The position numbers and the translations under genes were made by a program. A DNA stretch of 64,000 nt from Juglans regia. Its lineage: Eukaryota > Streptophyta > Magnoliopsida > Fagales > Juglandaceae. The stretch lies in assembly GCF_001411555.2 (NCBI RefSeq), contig NC_049905.1, positions 12,057,053-12,121,052 of the forward strand, read 5' to 3'. Below, one piece after another: positions 36,984 through 49,620 of this stretch (within the stretch, counting starts at the first letter, position 1; each line of letters opens with the position of its first letter). The notes beneath the pieces were generated by a model. The model did no database searches. It was not told the DNA's origin and saw only the letters and a list, made by a program, of their open reading frames with translations.

Positions 36984-37318
36984 TGTAAAATCTGTAACTT
37001 CAAGATTGAGAAGAACAGAGAACTTGAAATGTAAACTAAAGATTGAGAACAAAAATTCAATGTGAATTTATTATTCTGCAGAATTGCATGCATAATACTT
37101 TTACAACCTTTCTATTTATAGACACGTATACTAACTAACTTCACTTTACAGAAACAGAAGATATTCACTTAACATTCTAACTAATTATCACATTTGCATT
37201 TGGATTTAATTTCACTATTATTTGGAATTATCTCATTTTGCAATCTGACTTCACTTTTCTGTTTAGCTTCTTTTGACTTCAACTCCAAAGCTTCAATATG
37301 AGTTTGTATATTCCAACA
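36984..37318 (-). repeat. Copia 5' LTR
   Basis: 335 bp, the partner of 32152-32486. It carries the promoter and start of transcription of the element. Confidence 0.96.
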
Positions 37319-37502
37319 AAACTAGATATTATCCACACTATAAATAACTGAAAGCAAAAAAAGAGGGAAACTCTGATTGTTGCAACCCATTTTTACTCCA
37401 AATACTCATACACACAGCACGTTTAAAATCACCCCAAGGCAGAATGGGAAAAGAGCTTGTTTACAAGGCTACTTCCTGAATAACCTTGCATTTAACACAT
37501 AT

Positions 37503-38619
37503 CTTGTGGTCATCTTCACTAAAGCACAAAAATATCAGCACGATAAACCCAGAGTCCACAAGGGGATACATTTCCTGAGTTCGCACATCTGAAAAAAGTA
37601 CAAAGCATTTTTTGGTTCAAACCTTCCAAGCAAATATATATCTAATAATCACTTTCAATGCAGCGATAATTGCATATGTAAACAACATATGATATCTTGT
37701 AGTACATATTAAAAGGACATATACGCCTAAAGCACAATATCGATTGGTAAAGTAAGATTAAATCTTTAAAAATTTCTGTAATTAACAACAATATTGGAAC
37801 ATATAACAAAAAATAAACCAAGAAAAATAGTAGATGGTCAATGCATACCAACGTACAACCTAAGGAAGAATTGTAATATGAGGATGAGAATGAAACCACC
37901 CAATTGTATTTTCATTCTTCCAGTAACCGTAGTGATTCTGTTTTTTCAAGTTAATTTCACAACCTCACATGAAATAGGAGCGTCGTTCCCTTAGCATAAA
38001 CAGAAACAATATTCTAAAAAAAATCCATTCTAGAAAGAATTACTGAGAAATGGTCTGAGGCTCAAATTGAAAAAAATCCATCCACGTTCTTCAAAGGCTC
38101 TTACCAAAATTTATTTTTTATAGGTTCTTAGCTATCAAACTTATCTCTTACCCAAAAAAGATTAAAACATGGCATAAGTAAAAAAACAACCAACCAAGGA
38201 AATTATTAACAAATAAACAAGCATTCACATTGCCAGTCCATAACACTGATCTACTACGAATAGTAACCTTTACGAAAATGCAAGCCCCAACTTTAAATTC
38301 AAAAATCCTGCACATCATTTATAATTATAGTGGCTTACAAAAAACCATATATAAACAACCCAAATCAGACATTTTCCAACCATTCAAGCTTCACTTCAAG
38401 TACAAGCACCAAACCCACCAGCCAATCTTAACTTTTGCTGAAGATAAAACAAGAACGTAAAAACGACAATATTTGATATCAGAAATGGGAACATCATAAC
38501 TGAACCTCATTGGTCTTTACCAAGAAGAAGACCCATGATGGCTTCGGTCTCTGTGGACAATGCATGCCTCATCCACCTTAACCACACATCTTCCGACATT
38601 TTGAAGGTGTCAAAGACAT
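37503..38619 (-). pseudogene. BRCC36: Captured BRCC36-like (K63 deubiquitinase, MPN/JAMM) gene fragment
   Basis: Three exon-like pieces on the minus strand resemble plant BRCC36, the MPN+ metalloprotease that trims Lys63-linked ubiquitin in BRCA1-A/BRISC complexes. Exon 1 (38521-38619) reads MSLTPSK, then after a 1-base shift MSEDVWLRWMRHALSTETEA and IMGLLLG, ending at a GT donor. A second piece (37863-37945) reads RITTVTGR and, after another shift, IGWFHSHPHITILP, which contains the metal-binding HxH of the JAMM motif. A third (37503-37588) starts after TTTTTTCAG and reads VRTQEMYPLVDSGFIVLIF then LCFSEDDHK. The exon between the first two pieces is not seen. The JAMM serine/aspartate end is damaged by a stop and small deletion. 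It lies inside the CACTA element, downstream of the transposase genes and in the same direction, so it is a transposon-captured copy. Family identity is from memory of conserved motifs. Confidence 0.8.
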
Positions 38620-39060
38620 ATTCTGTACCTACAAACAGAATATGGCCTTTGTCAATCTAGCTCAAAAAAAACTGGACTATATGTTAAGACATGTTACTTT
38701 ACACCCATGTGTAGTAGGACTATAGACAAATGACTAAACATCCAACACTCATGGATTATATCCCACAGAATTTAATCCATGAGCGTTGAATGGAAGTACA
38801 AACAACAAATTAATGAAAATCAACCTTCGTCCTACACTGTATTCCAAGCCACATCCCATCATCTGCCTTGGGGCACCACATCACTGCAAAGCATATCAAA
38901 CCAAAGAAAAATGTGATATAGGAAGAAATAAAATTACAGTCTCAATAGTATTTTTGGAAGAGAAATAGGGAGTCTGAAAATATGCTCAAAACCTTCTCAA
39001 AAAGCCGACACCCAACTTTTTATCTCCTCAGTGTAGACATAGATCCCATTATATATATAG

Positions 39061-39099
<39 letters not shown>

Positions 39100-39223
39100 C
39101 CAGTGTCGTATAGACTAACAAAATACCACCCAAGCATCAACGACACCCAAACTGATACATCTCCTCGGTGTCACAGTCACTAGAAAAAAACTCCCCAAAA
39201 AATTCCAAAATAGGAGAAGCCCC
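38620..39223. other. CACTA spacer with (AT)n microsatellite
   Basis: Non-coding sequence between the captured fragment and the TNPA-like gene. It contains an AT microsatellite at 39064-39094. Nothing else is recognised. Confidence 0.6.
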
Positions 39224-41205
39224 TTATGGGGAGGGGGAATCGTTACACTGAGTCTGTCGAGCTGACTCAGTGAATGATGTAAAACCCCTAAAGAATGACT
39301 GCATAAGGTTGTCATTCTGTATCTGATGCTCCCTAAGATCCCGCATCTCACTCCTCATTTCATCCAGCTAACTTTTGTAGTCTTCAGCATCTTTCTTATA
39401 TTGTTCAGCATCTTTCTTATATTGCTCAGAATCTTTCTTGTGTTTTTCAATCTCAGACAGGTATTGTTGCATTTAAAGTTTGTCACGTTGTCTACATGAC
39501 TCGGGGATGACCATCTCCCCAAGTCCTCGTGCATATCCAGGTCGATGGCCAAGGACCTCCCTAAAGACAGTCGCTGCTGCCTCATCACTACGTTGCTCTG
39601 GTCCAAGGCCATCCAACCTACCTTGCATCTCCTTCTGCACATTGACAGAACAATGATTATTAACAAATCTAGAATTAGACATAGATACTTGAGAATTGGA
39701 CAAGGGAACTACTCACATAAGTTTCTTCTGTAGCATCTGTCACAAACTTATTCTTCTTCTTCGACCAGCGCGTCTCCTTATAGAAGTAGGCCAAATTCCC
39801 ATTCTTAGTGCGCTACATGTGTGAGCAACACCCCATAAGAATATTATATATATAAGAAAACGTTATTATTGTGTTTGTATGTGGATTTTAAGCCCAAAAC
39901 CTATGAGTAATCACTACCCAACAGTAATGTAATATTGTCACTAAAATATCCAAGTAAAGTGCATTTTCACATTGAAATTGAAATGAAAAGATTGTTTTCC
40001 CTTATAGATACCTTCTACTCAAGTAATCGCACGAATTATTTACCTCCTGTTGTGTGATTAATCGCCTGCTTTTTTCGGTTCTCCCAATTTTGATCTGAAA
40101 TTTTCTGCCATACGCATCATAGAAAGATTACTTATGATAAACAAACAGATTTCCCACATTCAAATTGCAACATATTAAATTGATTGAAATATAGTTTAAT
40201 GTGACAAAGAGCATATGTACCTTAAAGGCATTGCTGCCCCACCTTCCACATAACTTCACCCATACAATGGGGTCCACCAAGCTAGTTCCATGAGCCAACG
40301 CTTCTTCGAGGCTTCCATAACTCTGATAAATCTTGTGTAAGTTGTGATGGAAGGAGTTGAAGCGCTTACGTAGGGCCTTTGTCACTGTCAATCGGTGGTT
40401 TTCGCATTCCCAGTCAAAAACAAAGTCACTCTACATAAGGCAACATGCAAATCATTATGGTTGATATCGTTATTTGGGCAACGATTAAACTACATAAACA
40501 ACTTTCAAATAATCCCTAAACATAACCAATGACTTACCCGAATACGGTCGATGAGCTCCTCTTTAATGGTTTGTGGGACATCCGACCAACGCTTGTAACT
40601 CATGTCGCAATATTGTTTAACAATCCACGATACTCGTGTTGTGAACATAGAAGCGTGTTTACAACATGGGGCTGTCTCACCATCATTTATCTTCAATTGG
40701 ACTTTCCCGTTCTTCCTTAGCTTCTCAAAGAAAATGCATTTAGCTGGCCCACGAGTTCGCTTCCTCTGTTCCGTAGTAGATACGGCCTCCGTGGGGGCAA
40801 CTGGAATCAAGTTAAAGGTGTAATATATTAGTGTTTTTAAGTATAATGTGTAATATTCACACTCTAATTAACACATACAACTATGATAACGCCCTCAAAA
40901 TTAAAGAATTGGAAAAACATGCACCAGTTTGTTCTCTAGGAGGTGATTGTTCCATTGCACTAGGTGGGGGTTCTTGAATAGGTTCTGGCTCGTGATTTGG
41001 GTTGGCGAATGGTGGGGGACTTGGGGGCTGTGTCGAGCCATCCGAGGAGGATTGATTACACTCCTTCGTGCTATGATATGAAGATATTTTCACACCACGT
41101 GGTCGGATGTGACGAGCTGAGTATGGTATATAACGCGTTCCATGAGTACCTCGAAGTCTCCCTTCGCCTCTTGAATTGGGTCCCGGTTGGTTACATGCAC
41201 GAGTA
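39224..41205 (-). pseudogene. CACTA TNPA-like protein (Transposase_24 / Ptta-En-Spm), broken
   Basis: In En/Spm elements this type of protein binds the subterminal repeats. Exons by splice signals: a proline-rich N-terminal exon (about 40919-41205) with PPSPPPFANPNHEPEPIQEP; 40539-40803 with the conserved RGPAK...LRKNGKVQL and MFTTRVSWIVKQYCDM region; 40222-40432 with SDFVFDWECENHRLTVTKAL; 40043-40105 with KISDQNWENRKKQAINH; about 39715-39815 with KNGNLAYFYKETRW; and a last exon from 39635 with LGPEQRSDEAAATVFREVLG. The last exon ends in a heptad-like coiled coil (KDSEQYKKDAEQYKKDAEDY). Introns have GT/AG ends. In-frame TAA at the end of RQRDKL and TAG after DAEDYKS break the last exon. The order and motifs fit the Transposase_24 family well. 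Confidence 0.82.
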
Positions 41206-42595
41206 CAAGTTAACTAGCTTATGATAAAATTGATAAATGAATTGAACATAATAATCTCAAAGTCACAGACATGTTCGTAAAACGTGCAATTTATCTACCA
41301 TTCTCAATTACTTTTGGATAGACTAACCCTTACATTATGAGCATTTAGTGCAGACAGAGGAATAACTGAATTGTCAAAATTTATACCTTCATAATGCATA
41401 GTGCTCCTCATGAAAGATCCTTGAAGAGTTAGACGTCACCTGAAGCAAATAATCGCACATGTTAGATTTCGTTTAAATTAGGCATGGATGTTGTAAAACA
41501 TGGACACTACCACCCAAACTTGATTGTTATTTGCATGGTAAGTAGTTCACCCAATGAGAATTCAAATCCTTCATGCAGGTTAGAATTAAATCAAAACATA
41601 TGTTTCATACAATCTCATACTGAATTCTAAATATATGCATATACCAATTTCAAACAATCTCATTTTGTCAGCTGTCTATGTACACATGGGAATTTCAAAC
41701 AATAAATCTAAGATGTCAACCTTAATTTCACGAAGTTCCTGGGTTGTTGTTATAAATATGACACAGACTCATCCTCTGTGTTTACGTCCTCCTCATTTGA
41801 ACATTCCCCCTCATTTGTTGATAGGTCCTCATCATCTGAATATTCCCCCTCACTGACCACAGTTCCAAAATCAAATGTGATCATGTCATCATTAATAAAG
41901 CCGGTTGAATCTATGCATTGACCATCTGGATCCATGATTTCTCGTGCATCAACATGGCTAGGTAGTATATCAAGCCTATTCAGTGGAGTTGCCACTTGAT
42001 CTGTATTATCACACAGCACTGATTCATAATAATATGATGACTCATCTTCTTGATAGACATCATGAGTACTTGATTCACCATCAATATCTTTGAGAACCCT
42101 CAGAACAGGCAGAATATTTTATACATTCTTATTTGTATAGTTCTGCACAACACCCCAACTCCCTTTCGCTTTTAAATCTCTTATGTAGAAATATTGATCT
42201 GCCTAACTTGCCAACACGAATGGTTCATCCATATACCAAGTTCTGTTCATGTTGACACTAATCATATGGTCATCCACCCGCACCCCTCGTTTTCGATCAC
42301 CAACGTCAAATCAATCACATTCAAATAGGTACACCCGATGCCACTCCATGTAGCGTAACTCTACAATATTATTAATAACACCGTAGAAGTCGACGTTATT
42401 TGTGGCCTCATCACCGGTTACCAACACCCCTGAATTTTGTGTACACTGACGAAGTTCGCGTTGCTTAGTATGAAACCTTTTTCCATTAACTATGCAAGCA
42501 GCGTATGTTGCAACCCAACGGTCAGGCCAGCAAGCTAATGCATACATATCAGTGGACACAAGTGTATGCGAGGCACGATGTTCCTGGATCTATAC

Positions 42596-42615
42596 AAAAA
42601 AAAAAAAAAAAAAAA
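42596..42615. repeat. Poly(A) run
   Basis: 20-nt A run within the decayed transposase region. Confidence 0.9.
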
Positions 42616-45179
42616 TTATACAACTTTTATTCTTCTCAATTCCGAAGCGATTCAAATGAATGCGTTAGCATTTCAACTTAGATAGGGATGGATAAGGACT
42701 TACACGTTGCTTGAACCAAGTTGGAAACTCAGTTTGATGCATGCGATCGATGCAATTTGGGTGTTGTACCTAACACATCTCGTAGTGTTCCCTGCATTTG
42801 GTGCATTGAGTCGACGCAAAAAATTCAAGTTAGCTAGTATTGGTTTCATAACACCTTGTTAAGATCTAATGGAAGTTGACTACTTAAGTAGACTCGTTCA
42901 TGCTTACTCTATAGAAGGTTGGATCTCCGCACAATTGTTGAGCACGTACCAGATGGCTGCCCTAAAGAGTTTATCTTCTAATTGCACATTAGAAGCTATG
43001 CCCAAGGGACGAACTTTCTGGTTCAAAATTCTGAAACCATCAAACATTTCCTCTTCGTCAGGATCAATGTTGCGGTCCGCTCGAGTAAATCTCGTCTAAT
43101 GTCTTTGAGGTACATGGAGCCAAATGTCAAGCATTCGGTGTGAATGTAGGCCTCGGCTTTTGAACCTTCTGGGCGGGCTTTATTCTTAACATATCGCTTG
43201 AATTTGCCGAGATACCTCTCAAATGGGTACGTCCACCTATATTGTACATGACCCCCAAGTTTGGCCTCACGAGGTAAATGGACAGCTAGGTGGACCATAA
43301 CATCAAAAAATAAAGGAGGGAATATCATCTCCAATTTGCATAGAATGGTGACGATATCAGTTTGGAGTTGGTCCAGGTGATTGACATCCAGTGTTCAAGC
43401 GCACAACTCTTTGAAGAAAGTACAAGTTCAGTCAAAGCCAAGGCAATGTCACTTCTTAAATAATCCCCAGCAGCAATGGGGAGTAGTCATTGAAGGAAAA
43501 CGTGACAGTCGTGGCTTTTCAACCCTAAGATTTTGCAATCACGTAGAGAAACACAGTTCGAGATATTCGAAGCGAACCCATCTGGAAATTTGATATTAGA
43601 CAGCCACTCACAAAATTTATTCCTTTCATCTCCATGTAATGTGTAGTCAGCATATGGCATTGTTACACGATGACCATCACGCCTCAAGTGTAATTCTTTT
43701 CTATAGCCCAAAATCTCCAAGTCATGCCTTAAATTGATGTTATCCTTAGTTTTCCCTGCACTATTCATTAAAGTGAATAAGATGTTATCGGCAATATTCT
43801 TCTCAATATGCATAACATCTAAATTATGCCGAAGTCGAACTGTTGACCAATTAGGTAACACGAAGAATATGCTAGACTTTGTCCAGTTCAGCTCTTCAGC
43901 AGTGCGTCTTTTCTTCCTATGAGATTTGCCAAACTGAACATCCCCAATCATCTGCAATTGGGTTTGAATATCTTCAGCTCCTATATCCCTTGGTGGCATG
44001 CGATGATCTTCTCTACCGTTGAACAAACCTTTCCTCCTTCTCCACATGTGATCTGGTGGTAAGAAACGTCGATGTCCCATGTAACAATGTTTTTGACCAT
44101 ATTTTAACCAATTGGTGTCTATGTCAGAATTGCAAGACGGACAAGCCAATTTCTCCTTTGTTGACCAGCCAGACAAATTCCTGTAGGCAGGAAAATCATT
44201 GATTGTCCACAATAAGACAGGATGCAACATAAACGTCTCCTTAGTTAAGGCATCATATGTAGGTACCCCATCTTGCCAAAATTCAAACAGTTCATCGATC
44301 AACGGCTGCAAGTATACATCGATATCATTCCCTGGTGACCTTGGGCTAGGAATAATCAAAGATGTCATGAAGAATTGTTCTTTCATGCATGACCATGGCG
44401 GCAAGTTATAGGGTACAAGGATCACTGGCCAAATGCTATGAGGTTTAGCCAAGTTGTTGAAGGGAGTGAAGCCATCACTTGCCAGACCGAGCCTAACATT
44501 GCTAGGATCCCCAGCGAACCAACCATGATCTTCATCAAATTTCTTCCAGCACTCAGAGTCGGCCGGATGTCTTATACGAGTATCTTCCTGAATCCGTTGC
44601 TCTTTGTGCCATCGCATATCACCTGCTATCTTTGCAAACATAAAGAGGCGTTGCAATCTCGGTTTCAAAGGAAAGTGGCGCAACACTTTTTGAGGTATCG
44701 CGCGTGACCCGTGTGTATTTGGTATCCACCTCGAAGCCTTACATACAAGGCATTCATTAAGAGCAGTATTTTCCTTCCAAAATAAAATGCAGTCATTGGG
44801 GCACGCATGGATTTTGTGGTATTTGAAGCCCAAACCGCGCTCCAAAGACCTTGACTCCTCATATGATTGTGGCAATAGGGCATCAGGAAAGGCAGACCTC
44901 AACAAATCAAGTAGCATGTCAAATGACTTCATTGACCAGCCACCGATTGATTTGATGTGTAACAACTTGACAACGAATGACAGTTTTGAAAATTTTGTAC
45001 ACCCATCGAATAACGGACGTCGGGCATCCTCTAGTAGTTGGTCGAAAGATAGTGCTGGTGAATCTACAGTCTTTGGTGGCCTGTTTGCCGCAGGAGTGCT
45101 ATCTTGGGGCACATCAACGAAGGTGCCTGCCCGGATGTCATCCAACATATCTTGCATGTCATCTAGGGGTGTGCAAAAT

Positions 45180-45290
45180 TCCAAAAATTCTGACTCCGTC
45201 GGAGTTGTCAGAATTCGGAGTAGCTCCAATAACTATTCGGAGTCAGAGTCGGAATCGGAGCTACTAGGAGCTCCGACTCCGACTCCTAAA
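45180..45290. repeat. hAT left subterminal (CGGAGT/ACTCCG) cluster
   Basis: Dense direct and inverted copies of TCGGAGTC, including the palindrome-like CGGAGCTACTAGGAGCTCCG. The counterpart at the right end is 49400-49620. Probably the transposase-binding region. Confidence 0.75.
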
Positions 45291-45840
45291 GTTTTTTTTA
45301 TAAAACCCAGCTATAAAATGATGTCGTTTTACAGCTGTGTTTTTTTTTTAAAAATTGAACGACACCGTTCCACTTAATATGGAACGGCGTCGTTTCATAT
45401 TAAAAAGGGGGAAAAAGAACGGCATCACCCCCCTTCTTCTTCCTTCTTCAGTTCTTCTTCCTTCTTCTGCTTCCTTCTTCCTTCTCCCTTCTCTCTCGCA
45501 TCTCACTGAACCAGTGAAGCAGTTTCGCGCCTCACGTCTTGTGTCTTTCTTGCCAGCGTGACTCCGTTCGTCGTTACTCCTCTGTTCAGCTTCCACCTAC
45601 GGTGAGAGTAAGGTTATGAGCCCTAAATTTAATTCAAGCACGTCTCTTATGAATTGGAGCCAGCAGTTGTGATTCTTGTGAATTGGTTGTATTGAATATA
45701 GTCCCAACAAATCACGGCGCTCAAAACCTTGAATTTTATATTGTATTGAACACTTGCGCTCGAGCAAGGTGTCGAGCGCAAGTTGAGCACACGTTGTATT
45801 GAATATTAGCTCGAGCGATATGTCGAGCGGAAGTCAAGCG

Positions 45841-46240
45841 AACCTCTCTAGAAGAGTTCTGCTCGAGCGCTACGTCGAGCGCACGTCGAGCGAACCTCTC
45901 TGGATGGGTTTTGCTCGAGCACCACGTCGAGTGAACCTCTCTGGATGCGTTTTGCTCGAGCACCACGTTGAGCGCATGTCGAGCGAACCTCTTTGGATGG
46001 GTTCTGCTCGTGCGCCTCGTCGAGCGCACGTCGAGCGAACCTCTCTGGATGGGTTCTGCTCGTGCGCCACATCTAGCGCACGTCAAGCAAACCTCTCTGG
46101 ATGGGTTCTGCTCAAGCGCCGTTTCGAGCGCACGTCGATCGAACCTCTCTAGATGGGTTCCGCTCAAGCGCCACTTCGAGCGCACGTCGAGCGAACCTCT
46201 CTGGATGGGTTCCGCTGAGTCGAGCGCACGTCAACCGAAC
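45841..46240. repeat. 52-bp tandem array, about 8 units
   Basis: Units begin AACCTCTCTGGATGGGTTCT and contain GCTCGAGCG...GTCGAGCGCACGTCGAGCG. Most are 52 bp, one is shorter (about 41 bp) and the last is truncated. Related degenerate GTCGAGCG words start near 45755. It lies between the hAT 5' end and the transposase start, where it may be a 5' leader or promoter array. The open frames through it, in several frames and on both strands, are by-products of the repeat. Confidence 0.92.
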
Positions 46241-46379
46241 CTCAATATAATAATACATCGATACAATAATACATTATGATACAATAATACATGTCCTATA
46301 CAATAATACAATAGCCTAGTTTATTTTTAAACTAATTTTTTGCTTCTAATTTAATTTTTTCAGCTTCATTGATTGTGAT

Positions 46380-48528
46380 ATGGATCCTAGACATAGTGGA
46401 GATGATCGTCCACAGGGGGATGTGGCGGATGCCAATGCTACAACTCCTACACCGGTGGGTACTTCTACCCCTAGAGCCACATCTATGGCAGCTACATCTA
46501 GAGCAGCTACATCTTGTGCGAGTAGTCGACTCCCACTCCTAGTTGATATAGAGGATGAGGATATGTTCAACGAAGATGAGGAAATGCCCAGTGAGCAAGA
46601 TCAACCACCACGGCCTTCTAAAAAGAGGTCGTGGACATGGGAGCATTTCACCAAAATTCCTGGTGATATTGCGAACCCGGTAGCAAGATGCCATTACTGT
46701 GGATCACTTTGTGGATGCCATTCGAAGAAGCAAGGTACCAGTGTGTTAATAGCACATCTAAATGGTTGCCAATGATATAAGATAGAGAAGGGATTGCAAG
46801 CCACTGATAAGACCAACCTCAATTACCAAACTTCTACAGCCACTGATAGTACACAGACTAAGAAATTGGTCATCCCTCAATACAGTGAGAAGATGTTGAG
46901 GGACATGCTTGTAGAGATGATAATTACTGATGAGATGTCATTTACCACAGTCGAGAAAAGAGGCTTTCGAAAGTTTTTAAATTTTGTTGAGCCACAATTT
47001 TCCATTCCATCACGGTATACAGTGATGCGAGATTGTATGAAGAGGCATGCGAAGGACAAGGAGGAGATGAGGAAGATGTTTATTACCACTAGCCAGAGAG
47101 TGTCGTTTAGGACTGACACATAGACTTCCATACATAAACGTCTGCTACATGTGTATCACAGCACACTACATTGACAGTGAGTGGATTTTGCATAAAAAAA
47201 TTATTAGTTTTAAAGAAATTGTGGATCATAAAGGTGCATCCATTGGGGCGAAAATGGATGATTGTTTAAAGGACTGGGGAATTCGAAAAGTGCTATGTAT
47301 TACAATTGACAATGCCAGTGCGAATGAAACAACAATTGATTGGTTTAAGCGGAACACGACGGTGAGAGATGATGTCATTCGGGCCCACGAGTTTATTCAC
47401 GTTCGATTCTGTGCTCATATCATTAACCTCATAGTTTTTGAGGGATTAAAAGAGGTTGATGATTCCATAACCCGAGTCCGCAACATTATACGATATGTGA
47501 GGGGTTCCCCTCAAAGGCTTGCCAAGTTTAAGGCAATAGCAAAAGATATGAAGATTGAATGTTCTAGTATGTTGTGCTTGGACGTTCCGACTCGATGGAA
47601 TTCTACATACATGATGTTGGATGTGGCACAGAAGTACCAAAAAGCATTCGAGCGGATGGAGGTCGAGGATGGGGGCCTGAGGTATGCTTTGTAGGAGCCA
47701 GCAGGACAGGGGCTCACTGCGCCGGACGCACATGATTGGACCAATGTGAGTTATTTTGTTGAATTTTTAAGAACTTTTTATGAGATAACCATGCGGCTAT
47801 CTGAATCCAAATATACGACTGCAAACTCATTTTTCAGCGAGCTCTCGGAGCTTCACTTCCAGTTGGAAAATAGTTATACTGACTCTGCTGAATTGTTATC
47901 TGCTATGGCTACGAGGACGAAGATCAAATATGATAACTATTGGGGGAATATTGAGAAGATAAATAGATTGCTATTTGTGGCAGTGATCCTTGACCCTCGA
48001 GTTAAGTTGGCCGTTCTAGAATTTTGGGTAAATTCCGTCCTTGGGGTAGTGAAGGCTGCAAAGTTTATTAGATTGTTAAGAAGTGATGTTGATGACTTAT
48101 ATAATCACTACAGTACTAGTGCTCAGCCTTCATCCGCAGCTGGTAGCTCCTCACATTTGAGGCCGACAGGATCAATAGTTTCCTCAGGTGATACCGACCC
48201 ATCTGTAGGGGTTAGAGGCCATCGTATTATACGGCAGTATCATCAACTCATGTCAACAAGGAATATTATGCATTGTACATCTGAGGTTGAACGATATTTT
48301 ATGGAAGCTGTCGAGGCACCTAGTGATGTATTTCAGTTATTAACTTGGTGGAAAGTTAATTCCACCAAGTATCCAGTCATTTCCCGTGTGGCTCGAGATG
48401 TGCTAGTCATTCCTGTCACTACGGTTGCCTCAGAGTCGGCATTTAGCACTGGAGGTCGTGTGTTGAATGCTTATTGGAGTTCATTGTCACCGTCAACCGT
48501 GGAGGCCCTCGTTTGTACACAAAATTGA
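46380..48528 (+). pseudogene. hAT transposase (BED zinc finger, RICESLEEPER/DAYSLEEPER-like), broken
   Basis: Starts MDPRHSGDD, with an acidic, Thr/Ala-rich N-terminus. The BED zinc finger (about residues 82-131) has SWTWEHFTKI, CHYCG and a final HLNGC. Then comes a DUF4413-like and RNase H-fold region (LVIPQYSEKMLRDML; ITIDNASANETTI; CAHIINLIVFEGL; LDVPTRWNSTYMML). The C-terminal hAT dimerisation domain reads WWKVNSTKYPVISRVARDVL and VIPVTTVASESAFSTGGRVL. Breaks: TGA at 46773-46775, TAG near 47121-47123, a frameshift between there and 47149, and TAG at 47692-47694. The stop at 48526-48528 is slightly early compared with the family end (LVCTQN...). The whole transposase is recognisable and recently inactivated. 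Confidence 0.92.
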
Positions 48529-49399
48529 ATAAGTGAAACGCCTATTGGACTGGATACCGTTGGCATTGATGCCGAGAGCTATAGGCTTGAATCGGGTAAG
48601 TTTATATGCTTTTAAATGATGATTTAATTATTTTTAATGTTTCTAACTTCTACTTTTTATGATTTTATAGATCTAATTGTGAACCCTAACATAATTAACG
48701 ATGATTGAGAGTCTGGAACGGACGCTACTTGAGAATTGGGATGGAGTTGAGAGAACCCCCTTTCTTGGTAAGAATCAAATTATTCTTTTACCGTGTTCAA
48801 TTTTTTATTATCAATATTTTTTCATTTATTGATTGCAACTTTCTATCTTCATTTCAAGCATGACCAATGTAACAAAAAGCATTTGAGTAAAATCCGTGTT
48901 TAATTTTTATGTAGTTATATTTCAAGGCTGAGTCATATTGTTATTATGTTATAAATGGGACTGTTATAACTTATGGCTACATCATACATGTTATTTACTT
49001 TTTAAACTATTTATATAGTTATATTTATATATTTATATTTATATATTTATTATCCAACTGAAATTAATCTAATTATACAAATTCGTACCATCATTCTTCT
49101 CTATAAAATTTTAAATCTGTGTAATTTTTGACTAATGAGCCATGAGCACTTTTAATGCTAAATTTCAGACGGACATAAAACAAATTAAAGATATAATCAA
49201 AATTTAGTAACAAAATCAGAAGGAAAATTTAAATTATTGAAAACTCTTGAATAAACCAAATATTTGTAGATGGTTCACTTTTAAAAAAATATATATGTTG
49301 CTCACTATCTGAAACGAAATTGAACAACAAAATTTAAATAATAATAAAAAAAAGAATAGAAAACAACAACTATAAATTTATTAATGAACGGAGTTCGAA
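48529..49399. other. hAT 3' region, non-coding
   Basis: AT-rich sequence between the transposase and the right subterminal cluster. A GGGTAAGT donor-like site near 48594 could mark a 3' intron. No other feature is seen. Confidence 0.55.
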
Positions 49400-49620
49400 A
49401 ATTTAATTCCGAGTCGGAGCTCCGACCTCCGTTCGGAACTCCCTCTGACCACCGTTCGGAGTTCTGATCGGATGTCGGAGCTCCGACCTCCGTTCGGAGG
49501 TCGGAGCTCTGAACTCCGATCAGAATCGGACTCTGACTCATTTCGGAGTCGGAGTCGGAGGGGCAATTCGGCTCTGACTTTTGTCAGAAACGACAACTCT
49601 GATTCCGTCAGAGTCGGAGC
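49400..49620. repeat. hAT right subterminal (CGGAGT/ACTCCG) cluster
   Basis: About 200 bp of GGAGCTCCGACCTCCGTTCGGA-like words and TCGGAGTCGGAG in both directions, inverted relative to the left end. It can fold into extended hairpins. Confidence 0.75.

Larger units (their letters stand above)
32152..37318 (-). mobile_element. Ty1/copia LTR retrotransposon, near-complete and young
   Basis: 5167 bp on the minus strand with two 335-bp LTRs (32152-32486 and 36984-37318) that look identical base for base. The perfect duplication AAACT flanks it (32147-32151, 37319-37323). On the minus strand the LTR starts TGTTGGAATATAC and ends GATTTTACA. A primer-binding site touches the 5' LTR and a polypurine tract touches the 3' LTR. 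One long gag-pol frame fills the interior with a single nonsense codon. Identical LTRs imply a very recent insertion, younger than the CACTA element that carries it. Confidence 0.96.

Noticed and set aside
45736..46279. Long open frames (up to 149 codons) with repeated 'RTHPERFARRAL'-type units
   Set aside because: Produced by the 52-bp tandem DNA array, open in several frames and on both strands.
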